Positions 1 through 9,815 of a stretch of DNA of 64,000 nucleotides are shown here, piece after piece. How positions within the stretch are numbered: the stretch's first letter is position 1; the number at the start of each line of letters is the position of its first letter. Made by a program: the position numbers and the translations under genes. The DNA lies in the NCBI RefSeq assembly GCF_028553725.1, contig NZ_CP067125.1:186001-250000 (forward strand). The letters run 5' to 3'. A model generated the notes under the pieces. That model ran no database searches, was not told the origin of the DNA, and was given only the letters and a program-made list of their open reading frames with translations. The DNA comes from Paracoccus alcaliphilus (GTDB lineage: Bacteria; Pseudomonadota; Alphaproteobacteria; Rhodobacterales; Rhodobacteraceae).

Positions 1-1090
1 GATCGGTCAGCGTGCGCGCGTCCATGTCGCCACGTTCGACGCGGGACATGGTGCGGCCCATCGCCTCCAGCGGGCGGAAGATGCCGCGCGCCCAGTGCAG
101 AAACAGCGGCAGCGACAGCAGCAGCGCCACAAGAAAAGCGCCGCCGGTGATCGCCCATGTCACCTTGCGCGCCGCCGTATAGGGTGCCTTCGGGATGCCG
201 GTATAAAGCATGCCGACACGCGCGCCGCTGATATCCGTGATCGCCTCATAGGCCGAGATATACCATTCGCTGACCACGAATGCGGTATCATGCCAGCTGC
301 CGCCTTCGACCAATACCCGGTTGCGCACTTCGGCTGATGCGCGGGTTCCCAGCGCGCGTGCGCTGCCCGAGGGGCGCAGCGTGGTCGCGATGCGGGTGTC
401 GCCCAGAAACAGCGTGGTCACGCCATGATCGAACCCCCCGGCAAGGACGCGCTGCATGTTGCTGTCGGCAGCGGGATAGACCAGTTCGTTGATGCGGTCG
501 ATAAAACCGGTGTTGTTGTTCAGCAGGATGCCGCCCGCCAGCAGGGCGGTATCGCCGCCGGGCAGCGTCACCGGGCTGGTCGCATGGATGACCATGCCGC
601 GCGTTTCGGCCTGCCGCCCGTCCGGTGCGCTGGCGGGGGTGGCGATCAGCGGGATGCGGGCGCGTTCGGCCAGCGGCTGGGACAGGGCGGCCAGGGTCGG
701 CGCCTCCAGCAGCGCGATGCCGGTGCCGGTCGGCAGCGTCACCTCATCCGGGGTCAGCGCCCGGCCAGAACCATCCAGCAGCAGCAGGTAATCCAGCCCC
801 AGCCGCTGACGGCTTGTGGCCAGAAAACGGTCAGGATCATCGACGGTGTGATCGCGAAAGGCGGCGGATTGCCCAAGCGCCGCGACCTGCCCACCGGTGC
901 TGTCGATCAGATGCGCCAGATATTGCTGCGCCACGGTCAGGTCGCTGGCCACCCGCGCGGCAAGGATCTGGTCGGTCCGCCACAGCCAGCGCTGCGTGGT
1001 GATCCCGATCAGCAGCGGCATCAGGATCAGCATCGGCAGCAGCGCGATGATCAGCAGCCGCGCCCGGACCGACCGCCCGCGTCTAGCCAA
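1..1090 (-). CDS. Sensor histidine kinase, N-terminal part (runs off window edge)
   Basis: Only the sensory half is in the window; the kinase core lies beyond base 1. The reading frame starts at a TTG (1090-1088) that overlaps the end of the response regulator gene by 8 bases and has AGGA about 8 bases upstream. The protein begins with a basic stretch and a membrane helix (about residues 10-33). A periplasmic region of roughly 260 residues follows, consistent with a double Cache ligand-binding domain. A second membrane helix and the start of a HAMP linker, with the run FRPLEAMGRTMSRVERGD, come last. The overlap with the regulator makes the two an operon and a likely cognate pair. The ligand is unknown; proximity to formate dehydrogenase suggests a link to formate or one-carbon metabolism, which is inference only. 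The histidine box itself is not visible. Confidence 0.8.
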   Translation of the reverse strand, partial: MARRGRSVRARLLIIALLPMLILMPLLIGITTQRWLWRTDQILAARVASDLTVAQQYLAHLIDSTGGQVAALGQSAAFRDHTVDDPDRFLATSRQRLGLDYLLLLDGSGRALTPDEVTLPTGTGIALLEAPTLAALSQPLAERARIPLIATPASAPDGRQAETRGMVIHATSPVTLPGGDTALLAGGILLNNNTGFIDRINELVYPAADSNMQRVLAGGFDHGVTTLFLGDTRIATTLRPSGSARALGTRASAEVRNRVLVEGGSWHDTAFVVSEWYISAYEAITDISGARVGMLYTGIPKAPYTAARKVTWAITGGAFLVALLLSLPLFLHWARGIFRPLEAMGRTMSRVERGDMDARTLTD

Positions 1091-2327
1091 GGGGGGCGTC
1101 CTGCGGCGGCAGGATATCGGCGGGGAAGCGGCCAAGGATCAGCGCGCGTTCGATCAGGTTGCGCAATTCGCGCACATTGCCGGGCCAGTGCTGCGCCATC
1201 AGCGCGGCCTCGATTTCGGGCGTGATCGGCACCGCGGGCAGGCCCAGTTCGCGCGAATGGCGCTGCATGAACGGCCGCGCCAGCTCCAGTACATCCGCGC
1301 CCCGGTCGCGCAGCGGCGGCATCCGCAGTTGCAGGATATTGATGCGGTAATACATATCCGCGCGGAAACGCCCCTCGGCCACGCGCGCCTCCAGATCGGT
1401 ATTGGTGGCGAAGATCAGCCGCAGATCGACGGGCAGTTCGCGTTCGGCCCCAAGCGGGCGGATCCTGCGATCCTCCAGCACGCGCAGCAGTTTGGCCTGC
1501 GTGGTCAGCGGCAATTCGGCGATTTCGTCCAGAAACAGCGTACCGCCTCGGGCGTGCAGAAACAGCCCCTCGCGATGCGAGGTGGCGCCGGGAAAGGCGC
1601 CCTCGATATGGCCGAACAGTTCGGAATCGACCATGTCCTCGGCCATCGTGGCGCAGTTCACCGCGATGAAATGGCCTTGCGCGCGGTTCGACAGGTCATG
1701 GATCATCCGCGCGACGATCTCTTTGCCGGTGCCGGATTCGCCGGTCAGCAGCACGGATGAGGGCAGGGGGGCCACGCGGGCGACGGTGCTGCGGATTTCC
1801 TCGATCGCGGCAGAGGTGCCGATCAGCTGGTCATGGCGCAGGTTGGCATCGGTATTGCGGCGCAGTTCATGGCGCAGCACCTGATTTTCCGCACGCAGCC
1901 GCGTCTGCTCGACCGAGCGCAGCACCGCGTTCATCAGCTGGTTCGACCGGAAGGGCTTCAGGATCATGTCGGCGGCCCCGGCCTGCATCGCCTCGATCGC
2001 GATTTCCAGATCGGCATAGGCCGAGATCAGCACCACCGGCGGCACGAAACCCTTTTCGCGCTGGCGTTTCAGCCAGTCGAGGCCACGGTCGCCGCCCAGC
2101 ATGTTGTCCAGCACGATGACATCGAAATGCTCGACCGCCAGCCAGTCGCCGGCCTCGCCCGTACTTGCCGCCAACTCGATCCGGCGGCATTGCGGTCCAA
2201 GGATGCGGGCCATGAAATTGCGCATCCCCGGCTCGTCATCGACGATCAGGACCGAGACCTGCGCAAGGCGGGTGGCAAAGGCCGATGTCGCGCGGGGCGT
2301 GGCCGTAAGACTGCTGTGGGCGGGCAA
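1083..2327 (-). CDS. NtrC-like response regulator with AAA+ domain, no C-terminal HTH
   Basis: 414 residues from a TTG start at 2327, chosen because a strong GGAGG lies 6 bases upstream; the open frame extends further but without family similarity. Receiver domain (about residues 20-130): acidic DDE pair, phospho-acceptor Asp in VLDNML, LISA, and Lys in LKPF. AAA+ domain (about 165-400): Walker A GESGTGKE, Walker B GGTLFLDE, arginine finger in FRADMYYR, sensor II WPGNVREL. Two features are odd. The GAFTGA loop that contacts sigma-54 reads GAFPGA. The protein also stops about 20 residues after the AAA+ core, so the usual Fis-type helix-turn-helix is missing. It overlaps the sensor kinase gene. 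A classical sigma-54 activator is therefore doubtful; it may act through protein contact, or with a different sigma factor as reported for some Rhodobacter NtrC-like proteins. Confidence 0.85.
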   Translation of the reverse strand: MPAHSSLTATPRATSAFATRLAQVSVLIVDDEPGMRNFMARILGPQCRRIELAASTGEAGDWLAVEHFDVIVLDNMLGGDRGLDWLKRQREKGFVPPVVLISAYADLEIAIEAMQAGAADMILKPFRSNQLMNAVLRSVEQTRLRAENQVLRHELRRNTDANLRHDQLIGTSAAIEEIRSTVARVAPLPSSVLLTGESGTGKEIVARMIHDLSNRAQGHFIAVNCATMAEDMVDSELFGHIEGAFPGATSHREGLFLHARGGTLFLDEIAELPLTTQAKLLRVLEDRRIRPLGAERELPVDLRLIFATNTDLEARVAEGRFRADMYYRINILQLRMPPLRDRGADVLELARPFMQRHSRELGLPAVPITPEIEAALMAQHWPGNVRELRNLIERALILGRFPADILPPQDAPLG

Positions 2328-2419
2328 GTTTTCCTCCTGTTCCCGAACCGGGCATCCGAGGCGCAGAGCGGCGATGTTCGCATTTTGCCGGATCAAGGAC
2401 AAGGCGGGACAGCCACCGG

Positions 2420-3304
2420 TCAGGGGGGTGTCAGGCTGCCATCCTGGGTCAGCGAGGCGATGCAATCCTGCAAGGCCTGTACCATCGGTGATTGCGGATC
2501 GCGCTTCATCAGCGTGGCCCCCAGCTGCATCCGTGGCCCGCCATCGTCCAGATCGCGCAGAACGACCTCGTCTCCGGGGGCCAGCAGCGCGCGAAAACCC
2601 GTGGGTACGATGCCGCACCAGAAGCCCGCCCGCAGATGGGCCAGCACCCCGTCCAGCGATGTGCAGGTGATTGCCGGGCGGATATGGCGGGTTTCCAGAT
2701 ATGCCGCGATGGCGCCTTCCGCCACGCAAAGCGGCTGCGTCACCGCATCACGCCACGGCACCGATGGGTCGGGGGCGAAAGGGTGGTCCTTGCGGCAAGC
2801 GAACAGCGCGCGTTCGGACCAGAGCGGCTGCGCAAAACTGTTGGCGGGGGCGCGGCCTTCCAGCCATGTCAGCCCGCCGTCAAGGTCGAACTGGCGGATG
2901 GCGGTGGCGATGTCGGGGGATGACATCAGCCGTATGGCGATGCGGGCCATGGGGTTGCGGGCCTCGAACCGGGCCGAGATCAGCGGCACCAGCGGCATCG
3001 CCGGGGCGATGACGCCCAGTCGCAGCCGTCCCGTCAGCCCGCCCTTGCGCCGACCGACCAGATCGTCGCGCAGATGGCCGTAATCGGCCAAAATCTGACG
3101 GCCCCATGCCAGCGCCTTCTGCCCCTCGGCGGTCAGCCCCATGAAGCGTTTGCCCCGCAGCACCAGCGTTGCGCCCAGATCCTCTTCCAGCTTGCGGATC
3201 GCCAGCGACAGCGCCGGCTGGCTGACGCCGCACAGCTCTGCCGCGCGTCCGAAATGCTCTTCCTCGGCCAGGGTGACGAAGAAATCCAGATGGCGGATCA
3301 GCAT
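2420..3304 (-). CDS. LysR-family transcriptional regulator next to formate dehydrogenase
   Basis: 294 residues from ATG at 3304; the frame is open further upstream but the family's N-terminus (MLIRHLDFFVTLAEEEHFG) begins here. N-terminal winged helix-turn-helix with the signature SQPALSLAIRKLEEDLG (about residues 30-47), then the two-lobed effector-binding domain. It is divergent from fdnG across a 417-base gap, the usual arrangement for a LysR protein controlling its neighbour, so control of the formate dehydrogenase operon is the simplest inference. The effector is not deducible. An effector-domain motif VIAPAMPLVPLI begins the regulatory lobe. Confidence 0.85.
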   Translation of the reverse strand: MLIRHLDFFVTLAEEEHFGRAAELCGVSQPALSLAIRKLEEDLGATLVLRGKRFMGLTAEGQKALAWGRQILADYGHLRDDLVGRRKGGLTGRLRLGVIAPAMPLVPLISARFEARNPMARIAIRLMSSPDIATAIRQFDLDGGLTWLEGRAPANSFAQPLWSERALFACRKDHPFAPDPSVPWRDAVTQPLCVAEGAIAAYLETRHIRPAITCTSLDGVLAHLRAGFWCGIVPTGFRALLAPGDEVVLRDLDDGGPRMQLGATLMKRDPQSPMVQALQDCIASLTQDGSLTPP

Positions 3305-3721
3305 GCTGCAACCCCGCTGCCCCAGTCCGAAGTTGCGCGGGACGTGGTTTCGATATATCCACGAATACATATCGCTTTGATCCCGAATCGGTCGGTTTCC
3401 TGTCGGCGAAACGGCTGGTACATCGTCACTGTCCCCTCTGTCCGGTGCATGGTGGCCGCTCACATTACATTGATATTCGGTGCATATTGCATAATAAGCA
3501 ACGCATATCAAAATCTCAATTCCCTTGCCCTACAAGGAATTGCTAAATACCTGTAAAACAGTCAGGATTTGTGGTGTCGCCAAATGCTGCAATTTGTCGC
3601 TGCGCTGCCGAAACGGTGGGCGTCTTGCGGCTTGCCTGAACGGCTCTGGCGGCGCTAGGTCCCGGAAATGCGCGGTGTGCGATGGCACACAATGGCAGGA
3701 TTTCAGGGGAGGGCTGGCACC
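3305..3721. promoter_or_regulatory. lysR / fdnG divergent intergenic region
   Basis: 417 bases without a convincing gene. The part from about 3440 to 3560 is clearly more A+T-rich than its surroundings. It holds a TGCA-TAT-TGCA dyad (3481-3491), two GCATAT copies (3482-3487 and 3503-3508) and a longer inverted repeat (listed separately). These are candidate LysR or other operator elements. I see no good sigma-54 -24/-12 element. The fdnG ribosome-binding site AGGGGAGGG lies at 3705-3713. Confidence 0.5.
3517..3542. repeat. Inverted repeat in lysR-fdnG intergenic region
   Basis: Left arm CAATTCCCTTG and right arm CAAGGAATTG are complementary over 10 base pairs with one bulged C, separated by CCCTA. 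As DNA it could be an operator; as RNA it would form a stem-loop. It has no U-tract, so it is a poor terminator. It sits about 180 bases before the fdnG start. Confidence 0.6.
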
Positions 3722-6700
3722 GTGAATGGCACCGCAATGAAACTTGGACGACGGCGGTTTCTTCAGATCCTCGGGATGGGGGCGGCCTCTGTGTCGGCCT
3801 CGGCAATGGGTCTTTCGACCGCCGAGGCGCAGGTATCCGCCGCGGTCCGGCCCTATAAGCTGCTGCGCGCCAAGGAAATCCGCAACAACTGCACCTATTG
3901 CTCGGTCGGTTGCGGCATTCTGATGTATTCGCTTGGCGACGGGGCCAGAAACGCCAAACCCCGCATCTTCCATATCGAGGGCGATCCCGATCATCCGGTC
4001 AGCCGTGGGTCGTTGTGCCCCAAGGGCGCGGGGCTGATCGACATGATCCATTCCAAGGGTCGGCTGACCCATCCCGAATATCGCGCGCCGGGATCAAAGG
4101 AATGGATCCGCATCAGCTGGGACGAGGCCACCCGGCGTATCGCCCGCCTGTTGAAGGACGACCGCGACGCGAATTTCATCGAGCGCAACGAAAAAGGCCA
4201 GTTGGTGAACCGCTGGCTGTCCTCGGGGATGCTGGCATCCTCGGCGGCGTCCAATGAAACCGGCGTGCTGGATTTCAAATTCGCCCGCGCGCTTGGCATG
4301 CTGGGTCTGGATTGTCAGGCGCGGCTGTGCCACGCGCCGACGGTTTCGGCGCTGGCGCCCAGTTTCGGGCGCGGTGCGATGACCAATCACTGGGTCGATA
4401 TCAAGAACGCCAATGTGGTCATCGTGATGGGCGGCAACCCGGCCGAGGCGCATCCGGTCGGCTTCAAATGGGTGATCGAGGCCAAGATCAAGAACAAGGC
4501 CAAGGTCATCGTCGTCGATCCGCGTTTCAACCGAACCGCTGCCGTGGCCGATATCTTTTCGCCGATCCGCGCCGGGTCGGACGCGGCCTTTCTGATGGGG
4601 ATGGTGCGCTATCTGCTGGATACCGGCCAGATCCAGCATGACTATGTGCGCGATTACACCAATGCCTCGATGATCGTGCGCGAGGATTTCAACTTTGACG
4701 AGGGCGTGTTTTCGGGCTTCGATCCCGAAACGCGGGTCTATGACAAATCAAGCTGGACCTATGAGCGTGACGCAGAGGGCAATGCCCTGCGCGACCCCTC
4801 GATGACGCATCCGCGTTCGGTGCTGCAATTGCTGAAAAAGCATGTGGACCGCTATACGCCCGAGATGGTCGAGGAGATCACCGGCGTCAAGCGCGAGGAT
4901 TTCCTGCAAATCGCCGGGATCGTCGGGTCATGCGCGGCCCGCGACCGGACCATGACATGGCTTTACGCGCTTGGCTGGACCCATCACACGGGTGGCGCGC
5001 AGATCATTCGTGGCGCGGCGATGATCCAGCTGTTGCTGGGTAATATCGGCATGGCGGGCGGCGGCGTGAACGCGCTGCGCGGCCATTCCAACATTCAGGG
5101 CTATACCGATCTGGGGCTGCTGTCGCTGCGGGTGCCGGGCTATATGAACCTGCCCTCGGACGATCAGCAGACGCTGGCGCAATATCTGGACGAGGTGACG
5201 CCCAAAAACATGGTGCCGGGGCAGGTCAATTACTGGAAGAACACGCCCAAATTCTTCATCTCGCTGCTCAAGAACCTTTATGGCAGGCATGCCACCCGCG
5301 ACAATGATTTCGCCTTCGATCTGCTGCCGAAATGGGATCGCAGCTATGACATGCTGGCCTATTTCGACATGATGTATGAAGGTCAGGTGAACGGCTATAT
5401 CGCGCAGGGCTTCAACCCGCTGGCGGCGATGCCGGACAAGAACAAGACCTCGAAGGCGCTGTCGCGGCTGAAATTCCTTGTCGTGATCGACCCGCTGGTC
5501 ACGGAAACATCGAATTTCTGGCGCAATGAGGGCCGCTTCAACGACGTTCCCACCGAAGAGATCATGACCGAGGTGTTCCGCCTGCCCTCGAACTGCTTTG
5601 CCGAAGAGGACGGGGCCATCGTCAATTCGGGCCGCTGGCTGCAATGGCATCTGGCCGGGCAGGAACCCCCGGGAGAGGCCCGCCACGACCCGAAAATCCT
5701 GGGCGACATCATGATGGAGCTGCGCCGGCTGTATCAGACCGAAGGCGGCGCCTGCCCCGAGCAGGTTCTGCATATGAGCTGGGACCACGACACCTATCAC
5801 GATCCTCATTTCCCCCATCCTGAGGAAATGGCCAAGGAATCCAATGGCTATGCGCTGGAGGACGTGTTCGACGAAAACGGCACCCGGATCCTGCGCAAGG
5901 GGCGGTTGCTGGACAGTTTCGCGCAGCTTCGCGATGACGGCACGACGCAAAGCTTTTGCTGGGTGTTTACCGGGTCATGGACCGAGCGCGGGAACCAGAT
6001 GGCCAATCGCGACAATACCGATACCGGCCTTGGAAACACCCCCGGCTGGGCCTTCGCATGGCCCGCGAACCGGCGCATCCTTTATAACCGCGCCTCGATG
6101 GATGTGGACGGCAAGCCGTGGGACCCGAACCGGCAGATCCTGCACTGGAACGGCGAGAAATGGACCGGCGCGGATATTCCCGATTTCCCGGCCGATCTGC
6201 CGCCCGGAGCGCCCGCAGCGCCCTTCATCATGCTGCCCGAAGGCATGGCGCGGCTGTTCTCGGAAAAGGGCATGAATGACGGCCCCTTCCCCGAACATTA
6301 CGAGCCGGTCGAAAGCCCCATCGCCAAAAACCCGCTGCATGAGGTCGTGACCCATAACCCGACCGCGCGCATCTTCCAGAACGATGCGCAGCGGATGGGC
6401 AACCGGCATGATTACCCCTATGTCGCGACGACCTATTCGGTGACCGAGCTGTTCCGCCACTGGACCAAGCACAGCCACCTGAACGCCATGCTGCAACCCG
6501 AGCAGTTCATCGAGATCGGCGAGAAGCTGGCCGGTGAAAAGGGCATCGGTCACGGCGATACGGTCAAGATCACCACCAAGCGCGGCTATATCACCGCCAA
6601 GGCCGTGGTGACGAAACGGATGCGCACGCTGAATGTCGCGGGGCAAGAGGTCGAGCAGATCGGCATCCCCTGCCATTGGGGGTTCGAGGGCGCGACGCGC

Positions 6701-6814
6701 AAGGGCTATCTGGCCAATACGCTGGCGCCGGGCGTCGGGGATGCGAATTCGCAGACCCCTGAATTCAAGGCGTTTCTGGTCAATGTCGAAAAGGCGGAAG
6801 GGGCGCTGGCATGA
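3722..6814 (+). CDS. fdnG: Formate dehydrogenase-N type, catalytic alpha subunit (Cys form)
   Basis: 1030 residues from GTG at 3722, preferred because AGGGGAGGG lies 8 bases upstream; ATG at 3737 is an alternative. It oxidises formate to CO2 at a bis-MGD molybdenum or tungsten site. The N-terminus carries a twin-arginine export signal ([11 protein letters not shown]), so the enzyme should face the periplasm. A [4Fe-4S] site is formed by CTYCSVGCG (Cys57, 60, 64) and Cys in GSLCPKGA. The active-site residue is cysteine (about Cys203, RLCHAPTV, codon TGC) where E. coli FdnG has selenocysteine. C-terminal molybdopterin dinucleotide-binding domain from about residue 880. Length fits the family (about 1015). 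It overlaps fdnH by ATGA. Confidence 0.96.
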   Translation: MNGTAMKLGRRRFLQILGMGAASVSASAMGLSTAEAQVSAAVRPYKLLRAKEIRNNCTYCSVGCGILMYSLGDGARNAKPRIFHIEGDPDHPVSRGSLCPKGAGLIDMIHSKGRLTHPEYRAPGSKEWIRISWDEATRRIARLLKDDRDANFIERNEKGQLVNRWLSSGMLASSAASNETGVLDFKFARALGMLGLDCQARLCHAPTVSALAPSFGRGAMTNHWVDIKNANVVIVMGGNPAEAHPVGFKWVIEAKIKNKAKVIVVDPRFNRTAAVADIFSPIRAGSDAAFLMGMVRYLLDTGQIQHDYVRDYTNASMIVREDFNFDEGVFSGFDPETRVYDKSSWTYERDAEGNALRDPSMTHPRSVLQLLKKHVDRYTPEMVEEITGVKREDFLQIAGIVGSCAARDRTMTWLYALGWTHHTGGAQIIRGAAMIQLLLGNIGMAGGGVNALRGHSNIQGYTDLGLLSLRVPGYMNLPSDDQQTLAQYLDEVTPKNMVPGQVNYWKNTPKFFISLLKNLYGRHATRDNDFAFDLLPKWDRSYDMLAYFDMMYEGQVNGYIAQGFNPLAAMPDKNKTSKALSRLKFLVVIDPLVTETSNFWRNEGRFNDVPTEEIMTEVFRLPSNCFAEEDGAIVNSGRWLQWHLAGQEPPGEARHDPKILGDIMMELRRLYQTEGGACPEQVLHMSWDHDTYHDPHFPHPEEMAKESNGYALEDVFDENGTRILRKGRLLDSFAQLRDDGTTQSFCWVFTGSWTERGNQMANRDNTDTGLGNTPGWAFAWPANRRILYNRASMDVDGKPWDPNRQILHWNGEKWTGADIPDFPADLPPGAPAAPFIMLPEGMARLFSEKGMNDGPFPEHYEPVESPIAKNPLHEVVTHNPTARIFQNDAQRMGNRHDYPYVATTYSVTELFRHWTKHSHLNAMLQPEQFIEIGEKLAGEKGIGHGDTVKITTKRGYITAKAVVTKRMRTLNVAGQEVEQIGIPCHWGFEGATRKGYLANTLAPGVGDANSQTPEFKAFLVNVEKAEGALA

Positions 6815-7728
6815 ACTCGCAGAATATCGTCCGCCGCTCGGCCACCAGTGCCGCCACCCCCGCGCCGCAGATCCGCGACCACCAGATGGAGGTCGCCAAG
6901 CTGATCGACGTGTCGATCTGCATCGGCTGCAAGGCCTGCCAGACCGCCTGCAACGAATGGAACGACCTGCGCGGCGAGGTGCAGGAGAACGTCGGCGTCT
7001 ATGACAACCCGCGCGATCTGTCTCCCGACAGCTGGACGCTGATGCGCTTTACCGAACACGAGGACGAATCCGGCAAGCTGGAATGGCTGATCCGCAAGGA
7101 TGGCTGCATGCATTGCGAGGATCCGGGCTGTCTCAAGGCCTGCCCGATCCCCGGCGCGATCGTGCAATATGCCAATGGCGTGGTGGATTTCCAGTCCGAT
7201 CTCTGCGTCGGCTGCGGCTATTGTGTGGCGGGCTGTCCGTTCGATGTGCCGCGTATCTCGAAGGTGGATAACAAGGCCTATAAATGCACGCTGTGCTCGG
7301 ACCGGCTGGCGGTCGGTCAGGCGCCCGCCTGCGCCAAGACCTGCCCGACCGGCGCCATTGCCTTCGGCTCCAAGGCCGAGATGCAGGATCTGGCCGCCAC
7401 CCGCGTGGCCGAACTGAACGAGCGCGGCTTTGACAATGCCGGGCTGTACGACCCTGCGGGCGTGGGCGGCACCCATGTCATGTATGTGCTGCAACATGCC
7501 GACGACCCGGAACGTTATGCGGGTCTGCCAAAGGATCCCAAGATCAGCGCCGCCGTCTCGGGCTGGAAGGATGTTCTGAAACCTGCGGCGGCGGTGGCGG
7601 GCGCGGTGGCCGTGGCCGGCATGGTCGCGCATTACATCGGCGTCGGCCCCAATGACGTTGACGAGGGCGATCACCCCGAAGGGGACGCCGAGAACGCCGA
7701 AACGCAACCCCGTCAAGCGGCGGAATAA
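6811..7728 (+). CDS. fdnH: Formate dehydrogenase iron-sulfur beta subunit
   Basis: 305 residues; the ATG overlaps the fdnG stop. It passes electrons from the catalytic subunit to the cytochrome b subunit. Four ferredoxin-like cysteine clusters are visible: [35 protein letters not shown] and CTLCSDR with [10 protein letters not shown], fitting four [4Fe-4S] centres. A single hydrophobic helix near the C-terminus (about residues 255-275, [20 protein letters not shown]) anchors it in the membrane, and an acidic tail follows. Operon position between fdnG and the cytochrome subunit agrees with the role. Confidence 0.96.
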   Translation: MNSQNIVRRSATSAATPAPQIRDHQMEVAKLIDVSICIGCKACQTACNEWNDLRGEVQENVGVYDNPRDLSPDSWTLMRFTEHEDESGKLEWLIRKDGCMHCEDPGCLKACPIPGAIVQYANGVVDFQSDLCVGCGYCVAGCPFDVPRISKVDNKAYKCTLCSDRLAVGQAPACAKTCPTGAIAFGSKAEMQDLAATRVAELNERGFDNAGLYDPAGVGGTHVMYVLQHADDPERYAGLPKDPKISAAVSGWKDVLKPAAAVAGAVAVAGMVAHYIGVGPNDVDEGDHPEGDAENAETQPRQAAE

Positions 7729-7742
7729 GCGAGGGTATCACC

Positions 7743-8396
7743 ATGAACCGCAAGAAGGATCAGATCCTGCGCACGAAATTCCCCGAGCGGCTTTGCCACT
7801 GGATGATCGTGCTGTGCTTCTTTCTCGCCGCGACTTCGGGGATTTCGTGGTTCCTTCCGACATTCGCATGGCTGTCGGGCTTGCTGGGCACGCCGCAGAT
7901 GGCGCGCATCCTGCATCCCTTCCTTGGGATCGCGGTGTTTGTCGGCCTGTGCTACATGTTCGTGAAGTTCGTGAAATACAATCTGCCCGCGCGGACCGAC
8001 GCGATCTGGTTTCGCAATATCAGGGGCGTGCTGCTGAACAATCACGAACAGCCGCTGCGCATCGGCAAATACAATGCCGGGCAAAAACTGCTGTTCTGGG
8101 CGATCATGGCATCCATCATCGTGCTTCTGGTCTCGGGCCTGATCATGTGGCGGGCCTATTTCTCGGAATATTTCACGATCCCGGTGATCAGGCTGGCGAT
8201 CCTTGTCCATTCGGTGGCCGGAATCGGGCTGATCCTGCTGATCCTCGGCCATATCTATCTGGCGATCTGGGTTCGGGGATCGGTCAGCGGCATGGTGACC
8301 GGCTATGTCTCGAAAGCATGGGCGCGTCAGCATCACGACCGTTGGGCCGATGAGCTCGACGCGAAAGAGGCCGCACCCGGCAGAGGAAAACCATGA
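7743..8396 (+). CDS. fdnI: Formate dehydrogenase cytochrome b556 gamma subunit
   Basis: 217 residues, starting 14 bases after fdnH. An integral membrane diheme cytochrome b that should pass formate electrons to the quinone pool. Four hydrophobic helices are visible, and the histidines in [24 protein letters not shown] and LGHIYLAI are the likely heme ligands of the family. It overlaps fdhE by ATGA, so all four genes are one transcript. The start ATG was preferred for its position after fdnH and the N-terminal basic stretch [20 protein letters not shown]. Confidence 0.94.
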   Translation: MNRKKDQILRTKFPERLCHWMIVLCFFLAATSGISWFLPTFAWLSGLLGTPQMARILHPFLGIAVFVGLCYMFVKFVKYNLPARTDAIWFRNIRGVLLNNHEQPLRIGKYNAGQKLLFWAIMASIIVLLVSGLIMWRAYFSEYFTIPVIRLAILVHSVAGIGLILLILGHIYLAIWVRGSVSGMVTGYVSKAWARQHHDRWADELDAKEAAPGRGKP

Positions 8397-9259
8397 GCGT
8401 GACACCGAACCTGCGCCCCTCGGTCCCGCCCGAGTCCGCCAGCCGCCACTTCGACCCGGTGCTGCGCCCGGATCTGGCGGTGCTTTATGTCACTCGCGCC
8501 GCCCGTCTGCGCGCGCTGGCCGAAGGGCACGAGCTGTCGGCCTATCTGGCGCTGGCCGCCGATATGGCCGGGGCGCAGGCCGCCTGCCTGACCGACATCG
8601 CACCATCCGGCCCGGTCGATCCGGTGGCGCTGGCGCAGAATGGCGACTGGCCCGAGGCTCTGGACCGGATGATCGCCCGGCTGACCCCGCGCGCCCCGGA
8701 TCAGGTCGCGCCGCATCTGGCCGCGCTGTCGCAGATGCCCGAGGCCGCCCGGCGTGACGCCGGGGTTGCGCTGGTCGAGGGTCGGTTCGATGCCGTCGAT
8801 CCGGCGCTGGCCCCGTTCCTCTGGGCGGCATTGTCATCGCGGGTCGCGCAGGCCGCGCGCGCCGCCCCCTTGCCCGCAGCGGCACAGCAAGAGCCCGCCG
8901 ATTGCCCCATCTGCGGCACCGCCCCCGTCGCCAGCGTGATCCATACCGGCGACCGTCAGGGGCTGCGTTATCTGCATTGCGCGCTGTGTGAATGCGAATG
9001 GCATATGGTGCGGGCGAAATGTTCGAATTGCGGGGATTCGACACGGCTGGACTATCTCAGCTTCGACACGCCCGAGGCCGCCATCCGGGCCGAGGCGTGC
9101 AGTGCCTGCGGCAGCTATCTGAAGGTCATCAGCCTTGAGCGAGACCCCGGCGCCGAAGTGGTCGCCGACGATCTGGCCAGCCTTGCGCTTGACGCCGCCG
9201 CCGGTGACGAGGGCCACGGTCGCAGCGGCTTCAATCCCTTCGCGCTGCCCGCCTGCTGA
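8393..9259 (+). CDS. fdhE: Formate dehydrogenase accessory protein FdhE
   Basis: 288 residues, ATGA overlap with fdnI. FdhE is a cytoplasmic rubredoxin-like factor needed for active formate dehydrogenase; it is thought to act on the catalytic subunit before Tat export. Four CxxC pairs in the C-terminal half (CPIC, CALCEC, CSNC, CSAC, between about residues 180 and 245) form the expected metal-binding knuckles. The N-terminal third is alanine-rich helical. No other assembly gene such as fdhD is in the window. Confidence 0.92.
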   Translation: MSVTPNLRPSVPPESASRHFDPVLRPDLAVLYVTRAARLRALAEGHELSAYLALAADMAGAQAACLTDIAPSGPVDPVALAQNGDWPEALDRMIARLTPRAPDQVAPHLAALSQMPEAARRDAGVALVEGRFDAVDPALAPFLWAALSSRVAQAARAAPLPAAAQQEPADCPICGTAPVASVIHTGDRQGLRYLHCALCECEWHMVRAKCSNCGDSTRLDYLSFDTPEAAIRAEACSACGSYLKVISLERDPGAEVVADDLASLALDAAAGDEGHGRSGFNPFALPAC

Positions 9260-9500
9260 TGGGTGCCGGGCGGCACTCCGGCCCCGGTTCGCCCCTCTCG
9301 GCGGTTTTTTGCGCCCCTGTGATGACAGCGGGAACCCGCCAAGCGGGACTTGCGCGAATGGCTTGTTTTCGCTGGGTGATTTCATGGGGGCTGGTCGCGC
9401 TGGCGCGGATGGATCAGATCAGGGGGGCAATCTCGCGACGCATGTCCGATGGCATACGGATCGCGGGACGCGAAACGGAACCGCAATGGAGATAAGCCTG

Positions 9501-9698
9501 ATGTCTGTTCGTCACAAACCCCTGCGTGCCTTTGTCGTTGTCGCCGCGCTTGCTGCCACCACCGCGCTTGCGGCATGCAAGGAAGACGGTGAGGCCGGCG
9601 ATGCCGCGATCACCGATCCTGCCGCCGCGCCCGCGACGGAAGCCCCCGCACCGGAAGCCCCCGCACCGGAAGCCCCCGCGCCGGCCCCTGAAGGATAA
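9501..9698 (+). CDS. Small Pro/Ala/Glu-rich lipoprotein, function unknown
   Basis: 65 residues from ATG at 9501, with GGAG about 9 bases upstream. The N-terminus is a lipoprotein signal: basic start (MSVRHKPLRAF), hydrophobic core, then a lipobox ending LAAC at about residue 30, so the mature part is only about 35 residues and should be lipid-anchored. The mature chain is acidic and ends with EAPAP repeats encoded by a 15-base direct repeat. It follows fdhE after 240 bases in which I see no other gene. No function can be assigned. Small alanine-rich lipoproteins of this kind are common and poorly understood. Confidence 0.65.
   Translation: MSVRHKPLRAFVVVAALAATTALAACKEDGEAGDAAITDPAAAPATEAPAPEAPAPEAPAPAPEG
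9638..9682 (+). repeat. Three tandem 15-base repeats inside the lipoprotein gene
   Basis: The unit GGAAGCCCCCGCACC occurs at 9638, 9653 and 9668, the last copy with one change (A to G at 9680). It encodes a repeated EAPAP segment. Copy number may vary between strains because the units are nearly identical. Confidence 0.85.
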
Positions 9699-9815
9699 GT
9701 TTCGGTTTTCCCGGAAAGGCCTGCCCGATTGGGGCGGGTGCAGGGGTCGCGGGCGATGTGCCGGCGATCCCTTTTCGTTTTGGCGGATGGTGCCTGCGCC
9801 CCCTGGTCCGGGGTG

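Noticed and set aside
3681..3700. TGGCAC-like motif before fdnG as a sigma-54 promoter
   Set aside because: The -12 half does not match and the neighbouring response regulator lacks the sigma-54 contact motif.
9260..9500. A terminator or small gene between fdhE and the lipoprotein
   Set aside because: There is a T6 stretch at about 9304-9309 and a weak GCCGG/CCGGC stem, but they are not adjacent as a terminator needs, and no open frame had family support.
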